Part shown: piece after piece, positions 51,670-61,535 of the stretch
Layout of the letters: each line of letters begins with the position of its first letter
Position numbering within the stretch: the stretch's first letter is position 1
NCBI GenBank assembly: GCA_944472155.2
Contig: OX235275.1
Span: forward strand, 55,259,228-55,323,227
Reading direction: 5' to 3'
Length of the DNA: 64,000 nucleotides
DNA from: Trichobilharzia szidati
Lineage: Eukaryota; Platyhelminthes; Trematoda; Strigeidida; Schistosomatidae
The notes under the pieces: model-generated
The model's database searches: none
Told to the model about the DNA's origin: nothing
Seen by the model: the letters and a program-made list of their open reading frames with translations, nothing else
Program-made: the position numbers and the translations under genes

Positions 51670-52045
51670 AAAAAAATGTCCACTAGCGACTGCCCCTATT
51701 CAGGTAGGTAGATAGATACCTAGGGTTCTAGTGGGAAGTCGTGACCAGCGGGGTACAGAAGATCAGGTGTGAGCACAAATACTCACCAGCAATGACACTG
51801 GTTAGTGGCAATCTCGCTGTATCGTGAATTGGTAGAAGTTTGAATCCATGGGCTAGCATTTGGATCGGGTCCCAGTGGCTTTTAATGGTCTACGAGCTAG
51901 CTCGCCTTGTAACCAGAAGTTCCTCTGTTCGAACCCCAGTGGTTGCGTACTGATGAAGAGTCCTAAGATAGGACGAAACAGCTGTCCAGTACTCCCTGTT
52001 GGTTTTCAAATGGTTCTGTCAGCTCATGATGAAATCCTGTAACTT
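51670..52045 (+). mobile_element. SINE-1 copy, near full length
   Basis: Body CACTAGCGACTGCCCCTATTCAGG, GGGAAGTCGTGACCAG, A-box side CAGTGGCTTTTAATGGTCTACG, B box GTTCGAACCCC, hammerhead 51947-51992, tail to GATGAAATCCTGTAAC. Confidence 0.9.
51947..51992 (+). ncRNA. Hammerhead-like motif of SINE-1, best-paired copy
   Basis: Stem I GUACUG/CAGUAC (6 bp), core AUGAAGA, stem II GUCC-UAAGAUA-GGAC (4 bp), GAAA, stem III ACAGCUGU (perfect palindrome), cleavage triplet GUC ending at 51986. Only core position 3 departs from consensus (A for C). Confidence 0.7.
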
Positions 52046-52059
52046 TTTCAATTACTTGA

Positions 52060-52690
52060 TCTGTGTACCATTGACTGTTCCTGTGTAAGCTTTATCCGAA
52101 TAAACAATCTATATAGCCTACTCGTAAGTCAACTGCCTAGATGACTCTTTAGACGATATGTTAAATATTGATAAATTTAGCATACTTATGTCATCACTGG
52201 CATAGACATGATATCCGACTAACTATCAAAGGACATATGTACTGAACAGCAGCAGTTCTTTTGCGTCCGTCTTTATGGTTGTGAAATATAGTCATTGAAG
52301 GTGGAAAATCTGAAGAAACTATCCGTCGTTGACTACAGGTGTTTACGTCCTATCTCCTGTGTTAATTAGTACAGTGTGGTGAGCTATATCGAGGATAGAT
52401 GTTGAGCGTTTGATAAGGTGGGGAAAGTCAGTCTATGAAAATGTGAATCTACAACGACTGAGACGGCCAGGAAACGCGTTGCGTATGCCTCGACGGGCAG
52501 TGTTAGCTGATATATGAGTGGGATGGTGAGAACATGAAGTATCTGACAGCCAATTTGAGATGGCCATGTAGTTAGGTGCAAACTTCCCTCTCTGAGGTAT
52601 TTGGGATGCCAATAAACGGATGCTGCAAGCTATTGGTGTTATGGCGCAAAATTGCACTCAGTGGAGCCAATGCTCTGAGCTAATAATTAA
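52060..52690 (+). mobile_element. Non-LTR retrotransposon C-terminal fragment, decayed
   Basis: Plus-strand traces over several frames: LKVENLKKLSVVDYRCLRPI, DKVGKVSL, NLQRLRRPGNALRMPRRAVL, and AKLHSVEP near the end. This follows the pattern of the RT C-terminal region of a trematode LINE family (RCLRSI..LHRLRWLGHVLRMP). I cannot assign the clade. Confidence 0.5.
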
Positions 52691-52861
52691 TTACGAGACT
52701 ACTAGCAGTTCGAAACCGAGACGATTTTTTTAGCTTCGATTCTCCTCCACTACAGAAATTGGATTTAATACTCAAATAATCTCCGTCTTCTAATAACACT
52801 ATCCAAATTTATAAGTGTCAGTATATTTTGATAAATTTCCCGCCTTCGGGAATAAAAATAT

Positions 52862-53450
52862 TACGAATTGATCACATATTGATATCAGTTAGAGAACCAC
52901 TGAAAACCAGGGAGTACTGGACAGCTGTTTCATCCTAGTCTGGGAATCATCGGCAATACGCACCCACCACCAGGGTTCGAACTCAGGACCCTTCGGTTAC
53001 AAGGCAAGCTGGCTCGTATGTCATTCAGCCCCTGGGACCCGATTCAATGGCCATCCCATGAATTCTAACTTCTACCAATTCGTGATTTAGCGCTACCCCA
53101 TCCATCCTCAGACGTGACATCTGGATGGACCTCAATGGTCACGACTTCTAACTAAAACTCCAGGAAACTTCATGCTGTAGTAAGTCACTAGCGAGCATCA
53201 GATTAATTTTCTATAGTTTGGTTTGTAAAGGTTAGTTATGTTTTTACGAGTTGATCACGGATTGATATCAGCTAGAGAAGGTCCAGAGTTCAAACCCTGG
53301 TGGTGGGTGCGTACTGCCGATGATTCCCAAACTAAAATAAAACAGATGTCCAGTACTCCCTGGTTTTCAATGGTTCTTTAACTGATATCAATCTGTGATC
53401 ATTTCGTAAAAACATAACTAACCTTTACGAACCAAACTATAGAAAATAGA
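52862..53450. mobile_element. SINE-1 b-subtype copy plus inverted pair
   Basis: Full minus copy 52862-53210 (B box GGTTCGAACTC, body GGTCACGACTTCTAACTAAAA, CACTAGCGAGCATC). Then a second minus tail 53211-53280 breaks into a plus copy (53280-53450) at GTCCAGAGTTCAAACCC, with hammerhead side GTACTGCCGATGA and GTCCAGTAC. Confidence 0.8.
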
Positions 53451-54214
53451 AACATTACTCTTACTTTGTTAAGCCTTTTCGTCTCTTCCTATAAGATAAG
53501 ATGTTTCTAGCATAACCATGGCAACAGTCAACAAGAATTCTGTTGAGCTTTAACAATTGTTTTCTTGTCTTAGTGAAGAAAACCACCGAGATCATCGTGT
53601 TAGACCTAAGGAGAAGCCGCCTACCACCGCCAATTAAGATTTGTGACTTACTGAGTGAAAAAAAAAGCAGGCTGAAATCCAGCCAGCATTTTTTATTTCA
53701 CAAATTCTAGAGGCCTGTTGTTTAGAGAAAATCAATTTTTATAATCAATTAATGAGAAGGTCAATCAATCCATACCCTTTCCTGATTGGTTAGGCGTGTA
53801 ATAGTGGTGGCAATTGTATTATTAGCAGTAATAGGTAGGCAGATTGGCATGTAGGCGGATGGTTAGATAGACAGGTAGGTGGCGGTTGTAGGTCAAAAGA
53901 GATCGATACATTAGACAACACATCCATCTGATTCGTTATATTTCATCTCACCTATCAATAATAATACTGAATGGAAAGGGGTGAAGAAATACTACATTAT
54001 CTGATAAGATAATTCGCTATAAAAATGGCAGAGGAGAGACCTCATGATTTATAATAAAATATTATTATGATCAGTCATAGGCACAGATGTTCATTTTTGA
54101 TGAATAATAATGGTTTTATAAACTTCAAAAATTATCATCGTATAAAAATTTGCAAACTTAATGGTTACTTCTCCTGTCTCAGCTTGATTCCCCCTGTGAT
54201 AACAAGATAGATCA
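53451..54214. other. Anonymous DNA
   Basis: No gene recognised. A GGTAGGCAGATTGGC-type GATA/GACA-like tract lies at 53830-53885. Confidence 0.4.
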
Positions 54215-54335
54215 TGAATTGACTACAAGTTACAGAATTATTGAAAAGCAGAAGGGAGTACTACTGCACACAGCTGTTTCGTCCTCGAAAGTTTGGGACT
54301 CTACATCAGTGCACATCCATAACCCTATCGACCAG
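54215..54335 (-). mobile_element. SINE-1 fragment
   Basis: GAAAAGCAGAAGGGAGTACTACTGCACACAGCTGTTTCGTCC then GTTTGGGACTCTACATCAGTGCACATCC. Minus orientation, truncated before the B box. Confidence 0.65.
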
Positions 54336-54404
54336 GGATGGAATATTGAATTTGATTGAGTGACACTAAAAGGAATAAAGATAAGTAAAATGAACCGTGA
54401 CATT

Positions 54405-54540
54405 ATTGGATATATTTATCACACTGTATGAAACAGTATTAGTTAACTGGATGACAAAGTTTCGAACAGAATTTATTATTGTTCTGAGTCATGTCATAAT
54501 TGTAACTTGATTTTTAGATGCTACTATTGTGTCACACCAT
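54405..54540 (-). repeat. PLE terminal repeat, GQTSR-type subfamily
   Basis: ATATATTTATCACACTGTATGAAACAGTATTAG and TTTCGAACAGAATTTATTATTGTTC match the termini of the PLE pair at 39279-40478 and of 58785-58885. Confidence 0.65.
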
Positions 54541-55299
54541 AATACCGTTTCAAGTTTAGATAAAGGTGCAAAGTTTTTGTTCGATCTGTCTTTTCGAACT
54601 ACACTGCTGCTTTAAATTCTCTTCCTGAGGCGCACTTATACTAAGCAAGCTGACTTCAGCGTGCGTTGAAACTCCTGGGTCACAAGGTGTTTGTCTTCTT
54701 CACTTCATTTCTTCCGGAAGGTCTATGCGTCTCAGAGTGCTGTTCTTTCTCCATTTCGATTTTTGTCTTTCTTTTTGTATAACTTATCGTATTCTCTTAA
54801 GGCCGATTTCATAAATAAATATGCTGTTGGTTTGATGGCTTCTGTCCAAGTCGTTTTCTGTATTGGATTGTTCGAATACGTATGGTTTCTAATCTGAGGT
54901 CGAACAGTGGTCTTAAACTGAACCCATGCCTGATGTCAAACATGACTTTCATGGACTGGTTGAGTTCCATGATTTTTGTAATAACGAAGGGACTGTGTGA
55001 TAGGAAATAAATTGAGTTAGTACCTATGCTGACATCAGTTTCTCTTGAAATCTTTGTTGATCGTTTCATATCTTGTTGATTTCTAACGGAATCCTTCGTT
55101 TAACTAATTATATAAGGAACTTGAAACTGTCTCGGTGTAACTCAACTTCTTCTCTTACAGTTTGTGAGTTCATGTATTTTCCTCATTCATCTTCATAATT
55201 GTTCCGTATTACCCCTTGATCGTATTACGTAGGCTTGACTCAACTAACTAATTGTTATTGATGGTTATTGTAATTCTTCCAAGCAATTGGCTAAAGTTA
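54541..55299. other. Unassigned DNA
   Basis: A minus-strand open frame (55069-54809, 86 codons) contains SLRPLFDLRLETIRIRTIQY. I recognise no domain. It could belong to the 5' part of the neighbouring PLE, but nothing shows this. Confidence 0.25.
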
Positions 55300-55320
55300 T
55301 CTTTAGAAAACAGAAAGATT

Positions 55321-55373
55321 GAGCAGTGAAGAAATATTTACTTTTCAATTAGATCCTCATCTCTATCTGGCTC
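55321..55373 (-). ncRNA. Hammerhead-like motif, left foldback arm
   Basis: Minus strand: stem I GAGC/GCUC, degenerate core region, GAAA, near-palindromic stem III AAGUAAAUAUUUCUUC. Inactive by core. Confidence 0.35.
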
Positions 55374-55496
55374 TACTATAATATATATATCCATAGCATT
55401 TTTATTACAATACACAACAGTTTACCAAACAAGTGGCGATATGTTTGTTTGTTAACAATAATTAGTCAGTGTTGAAATGTCAATGGGTTGATAATT

Positions 55497-55735
55497 TTTT
55501 TCTTTCTTATCCTTCACGTTCCCCAGTGGAACATAGGGCTCCAAGCTATTGGCTTGAAGTTCCTGTAGCAGTGTTTAGTTTACAGGAAGGGGTTGCTAGC
55601 ATCATGCCCAACCTTCCCTCTTTACCAGCTTTATTACTGTCTTAGCGAGGTAAAGGAATGTGCCAGCCGGGGATCGAACCCCGGACAATGTGCATGGTCG
55701 GCGAGCGTCCTAACCGCTATGCCACCGACTCACAG
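55497..55735 (-). mobile_element. SINE-4 insertion in the PLE arm
   Basis: tRNA-like head at the right end (B box complement GGGGATCGAACCCCGG, box-A side GGTTAGGACGC on the minus strand). At the left end, CCAGTGGAACATAGGGCT resembles the RTE 3' tail. Flanks GGGTTGATAATT (55485-55496) and GGGGTGATAATT (55736-55747) are a one-mismatch duplication. Confidence 0.8.
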
Positions 55736-56049
55736 GGGGTGATAATTAACGAAGAAAATTGATGAATACACACAATTAAAAGGTAGAAATGGTTACAACA
55801 CATGGATTGCATAATGCATAATTTTAGAAAAATGAAGAGTAATTAAGGAATAAGTGTTTGCACAGGTTGATTATGTAACAGATTGTTAAAGAAAACAAAA
55901 CGATTTGGACATTGATAATTTGTAACTAAGGTTGAAGTAGTCTGAAAAAATAAAATAATTTGGACAATTATAATAATTACAATTTTTAAAGACTTAGGTG
56001 GAGGGGGGCGAAGTAGTCCGGTTTATACATTCATGTAACGATGGCCGCC

Positions 56050-56330
56050 AAGGTAAGGAAAGTGGCTGTACAAATTTCTTCTGAACACACACAGGTTTGG
56101 CTTCTTCAGGTGGATTCCTATTGCTTCAGCTGTCTATAGAAGACGAACTCGTAGAGCAAAATTAACATTAGTAGGAATGCGATAGATAGTTTTAAATGCT
56201 GTATTAACATCAACCTTATGCTCACTGTCTACAAGGTGTGCTAAAATAGAGCTACGAATAGATCTTGTTTGTCCCTTGCCCCCTAAACCTTTAAAATTGT
56301 AAAAATTATAAGGGTCCAAATTATTTTATT
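56050..56330 (-). pseudogene. PLE GIY-YIG endonuclease tail
   Basis: 61-codon frame 56319-56134: SIRSSILAHLVDSEHKVDVN, AFKTIYRIPTNVNFALRVRL, then a short tail to a stop near 56050. Matches 60414-60692. The GIY and YIG motifs are lost. Confidence 0.7.
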
Positions 56331-56549
56331 TTTCTGGCCACTTCATCTTTAATTACATGTTGTCCTTGTAAAATTAATTTATTCTAACCATTTCTACCTT
56401 ATAATGGTGTGTATTGATTTTCTTCGTTAATTATCAACCCTTTGACATTTTGACACTGTTTAATTATTGTTAACAAACATATCAGTGCCACTTGATTGGT
56501 AAACTGTTGTGTATTGTAATAAAAATGCTATACATAATATATTAGAGTA

Positions 56550-56602
56550 GAGCCAGATAGAGAAGAGGATCTAATTGAAAAGTAAATATTTCTTCGCTGC
56601 TC
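56550..56602 (+). ncRNA. Hammerhead-like motif, right foldback arm
   Basis: Stem I GAGC (56550-56553) and GCUC (56599-56602), degenerate core, GAAA at 56577-56580, A/U-rich stem III. Mirror of 55321-55373. Confidence 0.35.
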
Positions 56603-56625
56603 AATCTTTCTGTTTTCTAAGTGTT

Positions 56626-57039
56626 TAAATGGGGATTTTTTCTATATTAAAGTCATCTTGTCACATTCAACATCCTCTTTACTAATCTCAACTTTCTCCT
56701 TTTCTATCTTTCCCGCATAAAACCAGAAGGAACCTCATGAGTATTTAGGCTTATATATGACTACTAAATATAGAAATTCAGCGATACCATATATCCCCAC
56801 TGGGTGTTGTGTAAAGACAGGCAAAGGTCAGAAAACAGCTTAATCAATAAATAAACGCCAAAATAATAACCAGAATCATTGTTACACATATGTTAATAGT
56901 TATAATTTTCGACATTTCACTATTTTCTTTTTACCATTTTTCGTGTATTTTTTATAAAGGGAGATAAATTATGACAGTGTGTACCGGCGCTAAATATACC
57001 ATTTTGTATAAAAAATTATTGCGAAAATATTTATTAAAA
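56626..57039. other. Anonymous AT-rich DNA
   Basis: Nothing recognised. Confidence 0.35.
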
Positions 57040-57560
57040 TGTCTATAAAAAACAAAATAATTGAGCCAAGGATACCCTTTTTTTAGTAACTTCCTCTTCT
57101 TGCTCCACAGTTATACAAATGTTTATATACACAGAATATTCTAGAACTGTAGACAATAACAATATTAGTGTTTTTTCAAGATAATATCGATTTGTTAAGT
57201 AAGATCACAACGGAATTACAATGCATTAAAGATGCTTAAATTATGATTAGCGTAAAATTTAAAATAGCAAATAGAATATCAACTAAAATTAACGAAATTT
57301 CTACAACAACAAATTGAAGATCTATCGGACCTAGATGGCCAAGGTGAAGACAGTGTCTGAACTAGATTTTTTCGGATATATAAATTAGACTTCTTAATGA
57401 AGATTCCATCGGCCAGCCTCAGTAATATACAGTAGACGAACTGTTAATGTGAAGTTAAGATTTGTTAGCATCAGGTAAATGACTTTGAAAGTCGCCTCGT
57501 TGACATCAATCTTGTGTTTTGCATCCACAAGATGAGATAGAATTATTACTTGGCATAAAG
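57040..57560 (-). mobile_element. PLE 3' end, coding tail to terminal repeat
   Basis: Colinear with 59988-60560. Terminal repeat 57040-57190 with a hammerhead relic (57063-57105: stem I GAGC/GCUC), then minus-strand traces ILSHLVDAKHKIDVNE and NLNFTLTVRLLYITEAGR at 57400-57545. Confidence 0.7.
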
Positions 57561-57562
57561 TG

Positions 57563-57586
57563 ATTATTATTATTATTATTATTATT
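57563..57586. repeat. (ATT)n microsatellite
   Basis: Pure trinucleotide run between two PLE fragments. Confidence 0.85.
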
Positions 57587-57589
57587 CTG

Positions 57590-58060
57590 ATAGCTCTTTT
57601 TCTTCCTTCTCATTTTTAATACGGGTAGTAGAATTCTCCAGATATCCGGCTGGACAGATATGTTGAATGATTCCTATTGTATGTATTGTCTCATTTGATT
57701 CGATAAACAAAGTTTCATCGTATCTAGTCCTATTGTGTGTGGTTGTGTGTAATTACATGTTTTCTAAATGCCTTATTTGATTAAGGTCAACCAATCTAGA
57801 TTTTGTTAGGTTTTTGTTCTCTACTACTAATCTAACTGACTTCGTCCCTACTAATTTGACGTATATATGCTATGTGACCTCAAAATCATCAAGCAGGGTA
57901 TTTGATTAAACTAAATTGTTTTGTTTAATTGGCTCCACAGGATTCTTTAACCAACATAATTTGTTTCTAAGGGAGTTTGCAAGGGTGGGGGGATTGAATG
58001 CCACTTTTATTCCTTTGCTTTGTTAAAATTCTACTCAAGGGTTTCAGCTTTGTATGCCAG
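57590..58060 (-). pseudogene. PLE linker and endonuclease, broken
   Basis: Traces SKGIKVAFNPPT, SLRNKLCWLKNPVEPIKQNN (linker and GIY side), NKNLTKSRLVDLNQIRHLEN, THTIGIIQHICPAGYLENST. Same order as 39450-39860. Many stops. Confidence 0.65.
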
Positions 58061-58103
58061 TACTGTTTGTGCATCTCACCCTTATTATTATTATTATTAC
58101 TAT

Positions 58104-58470
58104 TTCAGGTTTGATCAGGGATCGATATCAGTTACAGAACCACTGAAAACCATCAAACACTACTGGAAATTTGTTTCGTCCAATTTTGGGACTCATCATC
58201 ATCATCGGTACACACCCATGATCCCACTTGCCGGTGACCGAACTCAGAACCTTCAGGTTACAATGTCAAGCTAATTGACTTTCCAACCAATTGGGTCGGT
58301 ATTCATTGATTAGGGAATTTAACTACTGTCAGTTCACGATTTGGATGCAGCCCTGGGAGGAGTCATGAGTGCTTACTGTTGAAGAGTGTCAAACAAGGAT
58401 GAAACGGCTAATCAGTACTTCCTGGTTTTTTTTTATAGTTCTTTAACCAGTCAGATCTCTACAATCTAAC
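58104..58470. mobile_element. SINE-1 pieces inside the PLE
   Basis: Minus part 58104-58345 (GATCGATATCAGTTACAGAACC, TGTTTCGTCCAATTTTGGGACTC, diverged B box) and plus part 58370-58470 (GTCAAACAAGGATGAAACGGC). The minus copy replaces part of the PLE linker. Confidence 0.65.
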
Positions 58471-58514
58471 TCTCGAAAATTACTATTATTATCGATTTCC
58501 TGTACACTTGCCGA

Positions 58515-58781
58515 TTACATTTGATCAGGGTAATTACTCAGTTTCAAAGCTTCTCTTATATATCTCACTTCCTGTCTGAGATTTTCCTTGATACTACTTA
58601 GTTTTTGTATTCTGTCACTCAAACATTTCACCAATCCTACTTTCACTGACATAGGATTGGATGATAGGAAGTTCATATATGTATTTGAGTGTGTGGGTTT
58701 CCTGTAAACGCTAGTGTTTAACTTCCCATCTTCTTTCCATTTTACACTACAATCTAACATTGGCAGGTCCCTTCCTGACAA
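58515..58781 (-). pseudogene. PLE reverse transcriptase, post-palm region
   Basis: 88-codon frame: LPMLDCSVKWKEDGKLNTSV, YRKPTHSNTYMNFLSSNPMS, VKVGLVKCLSDRIQKLSS, NLRQEVRYIREALKLSNYP. The LDxxVxxxxDGxLxTsVYRKPTHSxxYL block is a strong Penelope RT signature. No internal stop, but the catalytic palm upstream and the endonuclease frame downstream are missing. Confidence 0.85.
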
Positions 58782-58885
58782 TTGATATGGTTATGAACAG
58801 TAATAAATTGTGTTCGAAACGGTGTCATACAGTAAATAATACTGTTTCACTGTGTGATACATCTTATAAATAAACTAATAAGGAA

Positions 58886-59083
58886 AAGTCTTATGTGAAT
58901 GTCAACTTGAGTTGGGAATTTCGGTGCGGTTAGGAAGTTGAGACTGCTAAAAAGGGAGTCAATGGGAGTGATTTTCTGTATAGGTGTCAGACAACAAATG
59001 CCAGCAAATATGTTACACAACACATGACTGAGGTTAACTCAATGAGTTGAAACAACAAGTTAAACACGAGAGTTAGATCCAGA
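58886..59083. other. Anonymous DNA
   Basis: Nothing recognised. Confidence 0.35.
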
Positions 59084-59210
59084 TCAACTCATGATATCAT
59101 CAGCTGGATGTATCTGCACCCTCAAAGAGTGATTTGAAGTCAGTACTCATCATTTGAAACATTCAAGTGCTATCCATTGAACTTCTGGGTCGGAAGAGTC
59201 AACTTTTTTT
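59084..59210 (-). mobile_element. Sm-alpha-like fragment
   Basis: CATCAGCTGGATGTATCTGCA (stem I side of the hammerhead), then AGTGATTTGAAGTCAGTACTC and CATTGAACTTCTGGGTCGG, the tRNA-like head side. GAAA and stem III are lost. Confidence 0.5.
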
Positions 59211-59256
59211 ATAACCAGTATGAGTTGTTATTTCAAGTTTGGAAAACAGAAAGATT

Positions 59257-59302
59257 GAGCGAAGAAATATTTACTTTTCAATTAGATCCTCATCTCTGGC
59301 TC
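59257..59302 (-). ncRNA. Hammerhead-like motif, left hairpin arm
   Basis: Minus strand: GAGC, AGAGAUGA core region, GAAA, AAGUAAAUAUUUCUUC stem III region, GCUC. Confidence 0.4.
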
Positions 59303-59433
59303 CACTCTAATATATATTCATAGCATTTTTATTACAATACACAACAATTTACCAATCAAGTGGCACTGATATGTTTGTTAACAATAATCTGTTGTGTATT
59401 GTAATAAAAATGCTATGAATATATATTAGAGTG

Positions 59434-59479
59434 GAGCCAGAGATGAGGATCTAATTGAAAAGTAAATATTTATTCGCTC
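59434..59479 (+). ncRNA. Hammerhead-like motif, right hairpin arm
   Basis: GAGC (59434-59437), core region CAGAGAUGA, stem II GGAUCUAAUU, GAAA, AAGUAAAUAUUUAUU (near palindrome), GCUC (59476-59479). Confidence 0.4.
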
Positions 59480-59524
59480 AATCTTTCTGTTTTCTAAATG
59501 TGTAAATGGGGATTTTTTCTATAT

Positions 59525-59985
59525 TTCAAGTCTGATTATGAAGTGACTTCATTTAAAGAACCACATAAAACCACTAGGGAGTGAGTACTGGACAGCTGTT
59601 TCGTCCTTGCTTGGGACTCATCATCAGTACATAAATAGGTGATCGAACCAAGGAACTTTAAGTTTCAAGGCGAACTTGTTCACCACTCAACCAGTGGGAC
59701 GGAATTCGATGGTCCAGCTGGCGCGAAACTAGGAAGAAACACTTGTTGAGTACTTCTCAGTGTTAATCAGTGGTTCTTTAACTGAGATCAATTCAGGATC
59801 ATACTTCAAATCAGTTACATCCTTGTAGACTAACACTTAAAAAATGATTGTTATTTATTAAGCGATTGTTGTTTCGTCCCAGTTTGGGACTTCCCAGCGG
59901 TACGCATCCACCGGGGTTCAACCCCAAGGCCTTCCGGCTACAAGACAAACTCGTAGAGCATTCCACCACTGAATCTTCTCCCCGT
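59525..59985. mobile_element. Three SINE-1 pieces in alternating orientation
   Basis: Minus 59525-59700 (GTACTGGACAGCTGTTTCGTCC..GGGACTC), plus 59700-59845 (CTAGGAAGAAACACTTGTTGAGTAC), minus 59860-59985 (TTGTTTCGTCCCAGTTTGGGAC, GGGGTTCAACCCC B box). Confidence 0.7.
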
Positions 59986-60048
59986 AGTTGTCATTTGTTG
60001 AATATTGCAAAAATATTCATTCAGACATCTATAAAACACAAAATAATC

Positions 60049-60089
60049 GAGCAAAGAATATTCTTTTCGATAAATTCCTCTTGTGGCTC
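60049..60089 (-). ncRNA. Hammerhead-like motif in PLE terminal repeat
   Basis: Stem I GAGC/GCUC (perfect), core CACAAGA (degenerate), GAAA, palindromic AAGAAUAUUCUU, cleavage after U. Stem I differs from the 42.6 kb copy by a compensatory pair. Confidence 0.5.
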
Positions 60090-60223
60090 TACAATTATAT
60101 AAATGTTTATATACACAGAATATTTCAAATAGTAGTCAATAACAATATTAGCGTTTTTTTAAAAATAATATCGATTTGTAAAGTATGGTCAATGCTATTG
60201 CAGTTCATTAAAGATACTTAAAT

Positions 60224-60262
<39 letters not shown>

Positions 60263-60413
60263 GATATAACAGCGAATAGAATATCAACTAAAATTAGGGA
60301 AATTCCACAAAAATTCCAGATTATTCAAACCTGGATGACCAAGGTAATGATAATGTTTGAACTAACTTCTTTTGGGTGCATAAATTAGGCTTATTAATAT
60401 GAATCCACACAGC

Positions 60414-60692
60414 CTAAGCAATATTTAGAAGTCGAACTCTTAAAGCGAAATTGAGATTCGTAGGTATGCGGTAAATGACCCTGAAAGCATGATTAACGTC
60501 AATCTTGTGTTCTGTCTCCACAAGGTGCGCCAGAATAGCGCTGCGAATAGATTTTGTTTGACCTTTGCTTAACCAGACAGGGTGATGTTGGGAAATTCGA
60601 CGAGAAACACGCCTAATTGTACGGCCTATGTAACTGGCTCCAAAGGAGCAGTTAAATTGGTATATATACATGGAAGAGGCGATAAGTCTCAA
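60414..60692 (-). pseudogene. PLE GIY-YIG endonuclease
   Basis: 92-codon frame: MYIYQF at residues 8-13, ASYIGRTIRR at 19-28, RRISQHH at 31-37, SIRSAILAHLVETEHKIDVN after the core. One of the cleaner endonuclease readings. 5' side is truncated; RT missing. Confidence 0.8.
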
Positions 60693-60700
60693 GTAGTCCT

Positions 60701-61154
60701 AATTCCATGCCTCATCAACCAAATAACATCAGATAGGCATGAAGGTATTATTAAATCGTCCAGGCTAGAATGCGATACGTTAAAAGATACTGGTCGAATA
60801 AAAATCAATCATTGTCTGGGTTTGATTATTGTATTTTTATGCTTAGCCTGTTGTTTATACTCATGGGATATAGAATTTTCCGCCAACATCAAATAGAGTC
60901 AAAGCTCCATAACATTAGGTAGGTAAAATATGGTTAGTGAAGTAATATATCATATTAGCAACTGTTAGAAGCATGTTAATGCGAAGGTTTCTAATTCACT
61001 GGTGCCATACTATAATAACCCTATGAATCATCATGTTTTAATCTGACTTATTTACCCTACTTAGCTGTCAGCCAACCTACAAGTAACATTTTCTTGCAAG
61101 AAACTGTTCATCCAGCATATGAACGACAAACTGTCACAATGGACTGAATCAACA

Positions 61155-61155
<1 letters not shown>
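60701..61155. other. Anonymous DNA
   Basis: Nothing recognised; the plus open frame 60582-60896 overlaps the PLE antisense strand and has no domain. Confidence 0.35.

Positions 61156-61196
<41 letters not shown>
61156..61196. repeat. (AT)n microsatellite
   Basis: Pure AT run, about 20 units, at the 5' edge of the next PLE fragment. Confidence 0.9.
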
Positions 61197-61197
<1 letters not shown>

Positions 61198-61535
61198 TAG
61201 CTCATTTGCTCCTGTGAGGCTAAGTACATTGGCCATACCATACTTCTGCCGAAAGAAAACTCCCCCGGGGAACATTATTCAGGTTGGTTAGCAAAGACAG
61301 AACATAGGGTTGTTCATAACAGAACATTTCGTGAACTTAGGACACTCAGCTTGGTTTGAAAAGTCCTTCAAATTCCTATAAAAGATTCGACCAGACCTCT
61401 TAGAGAGAGAAAGAGAGTGAAATCAAGGCATCTGAACATATCTGAAGATTCAACTACCCAAAAATTCAAACCAATGTTATGTAACCAAAAAAAGTACATT
61501 CAACCTATTGTCTTTACCAACAGCCATTATAAAAG
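61197..61535 (+). pseudogene. PLE GIY-YIG endonuclease, broken
   Basis: Frames with shifts read CSCEAKYIGHTILL (YIG core), PGEHYSGWLAKTEHRVVHNR, then KFKPMLCNQKKYIQPIVFTN near the end. The (AT)n run lies directly at the GIY side, as in the 22.1 kb copy. Not functional. Confidence 0.65.

Larger units (their letters stand above)
55300..56625. mobile_element. PLE foldback: endonuclease fragment between inverted termini
   Basis: Arms 55300-55484 plus 55748-55810 (left, split by SINE-4) and 56385-56625 (right) are inverted copies (TCAATTAGATCCTCATCTC, TACAATACACAACAGTTTACC, GTTAACAATAATTA). A minus-strand PLE piece sits between. Confidence 0.8.
57590..58885 (-). mobile_element. PLE, GQTSR-type, split by SINE-1
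   Basis: Minus strand: RT C-terminal part (58781-58515), SINE-1 interruption (58104-58470), then linker and endonuclease traces (58060-57590). A terminal repeat in inverted orientation lies at 58785-58885, giving an inverted-terminus arrangement. Confidence 0.75.
59241..59498. mobile_element. PLE-terminus hairpin (two inverted arms, 42-nt loop)
   Basis: Arms 59241-59347 and 59390-59498 are nearly perfect inverted repeats. Each is a terminal repeat of the 55-56 kb PLE subfamily. The loop is TTTACCAATCAAGTGGCACT... to ...AATAATC. Confidence 0.9.
59988..60700 (-). mobile_element. PLE 3' end, endonuclease to terminal repeat
   Basis: Endonuclease 60692-60414, 3'UTR with an (AAT)n run at 60224-60262, terminal repeat 59990-60180 with a hammerhead-like motif. 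Same subfamily as 57040-57560. Confidence 0.8.
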
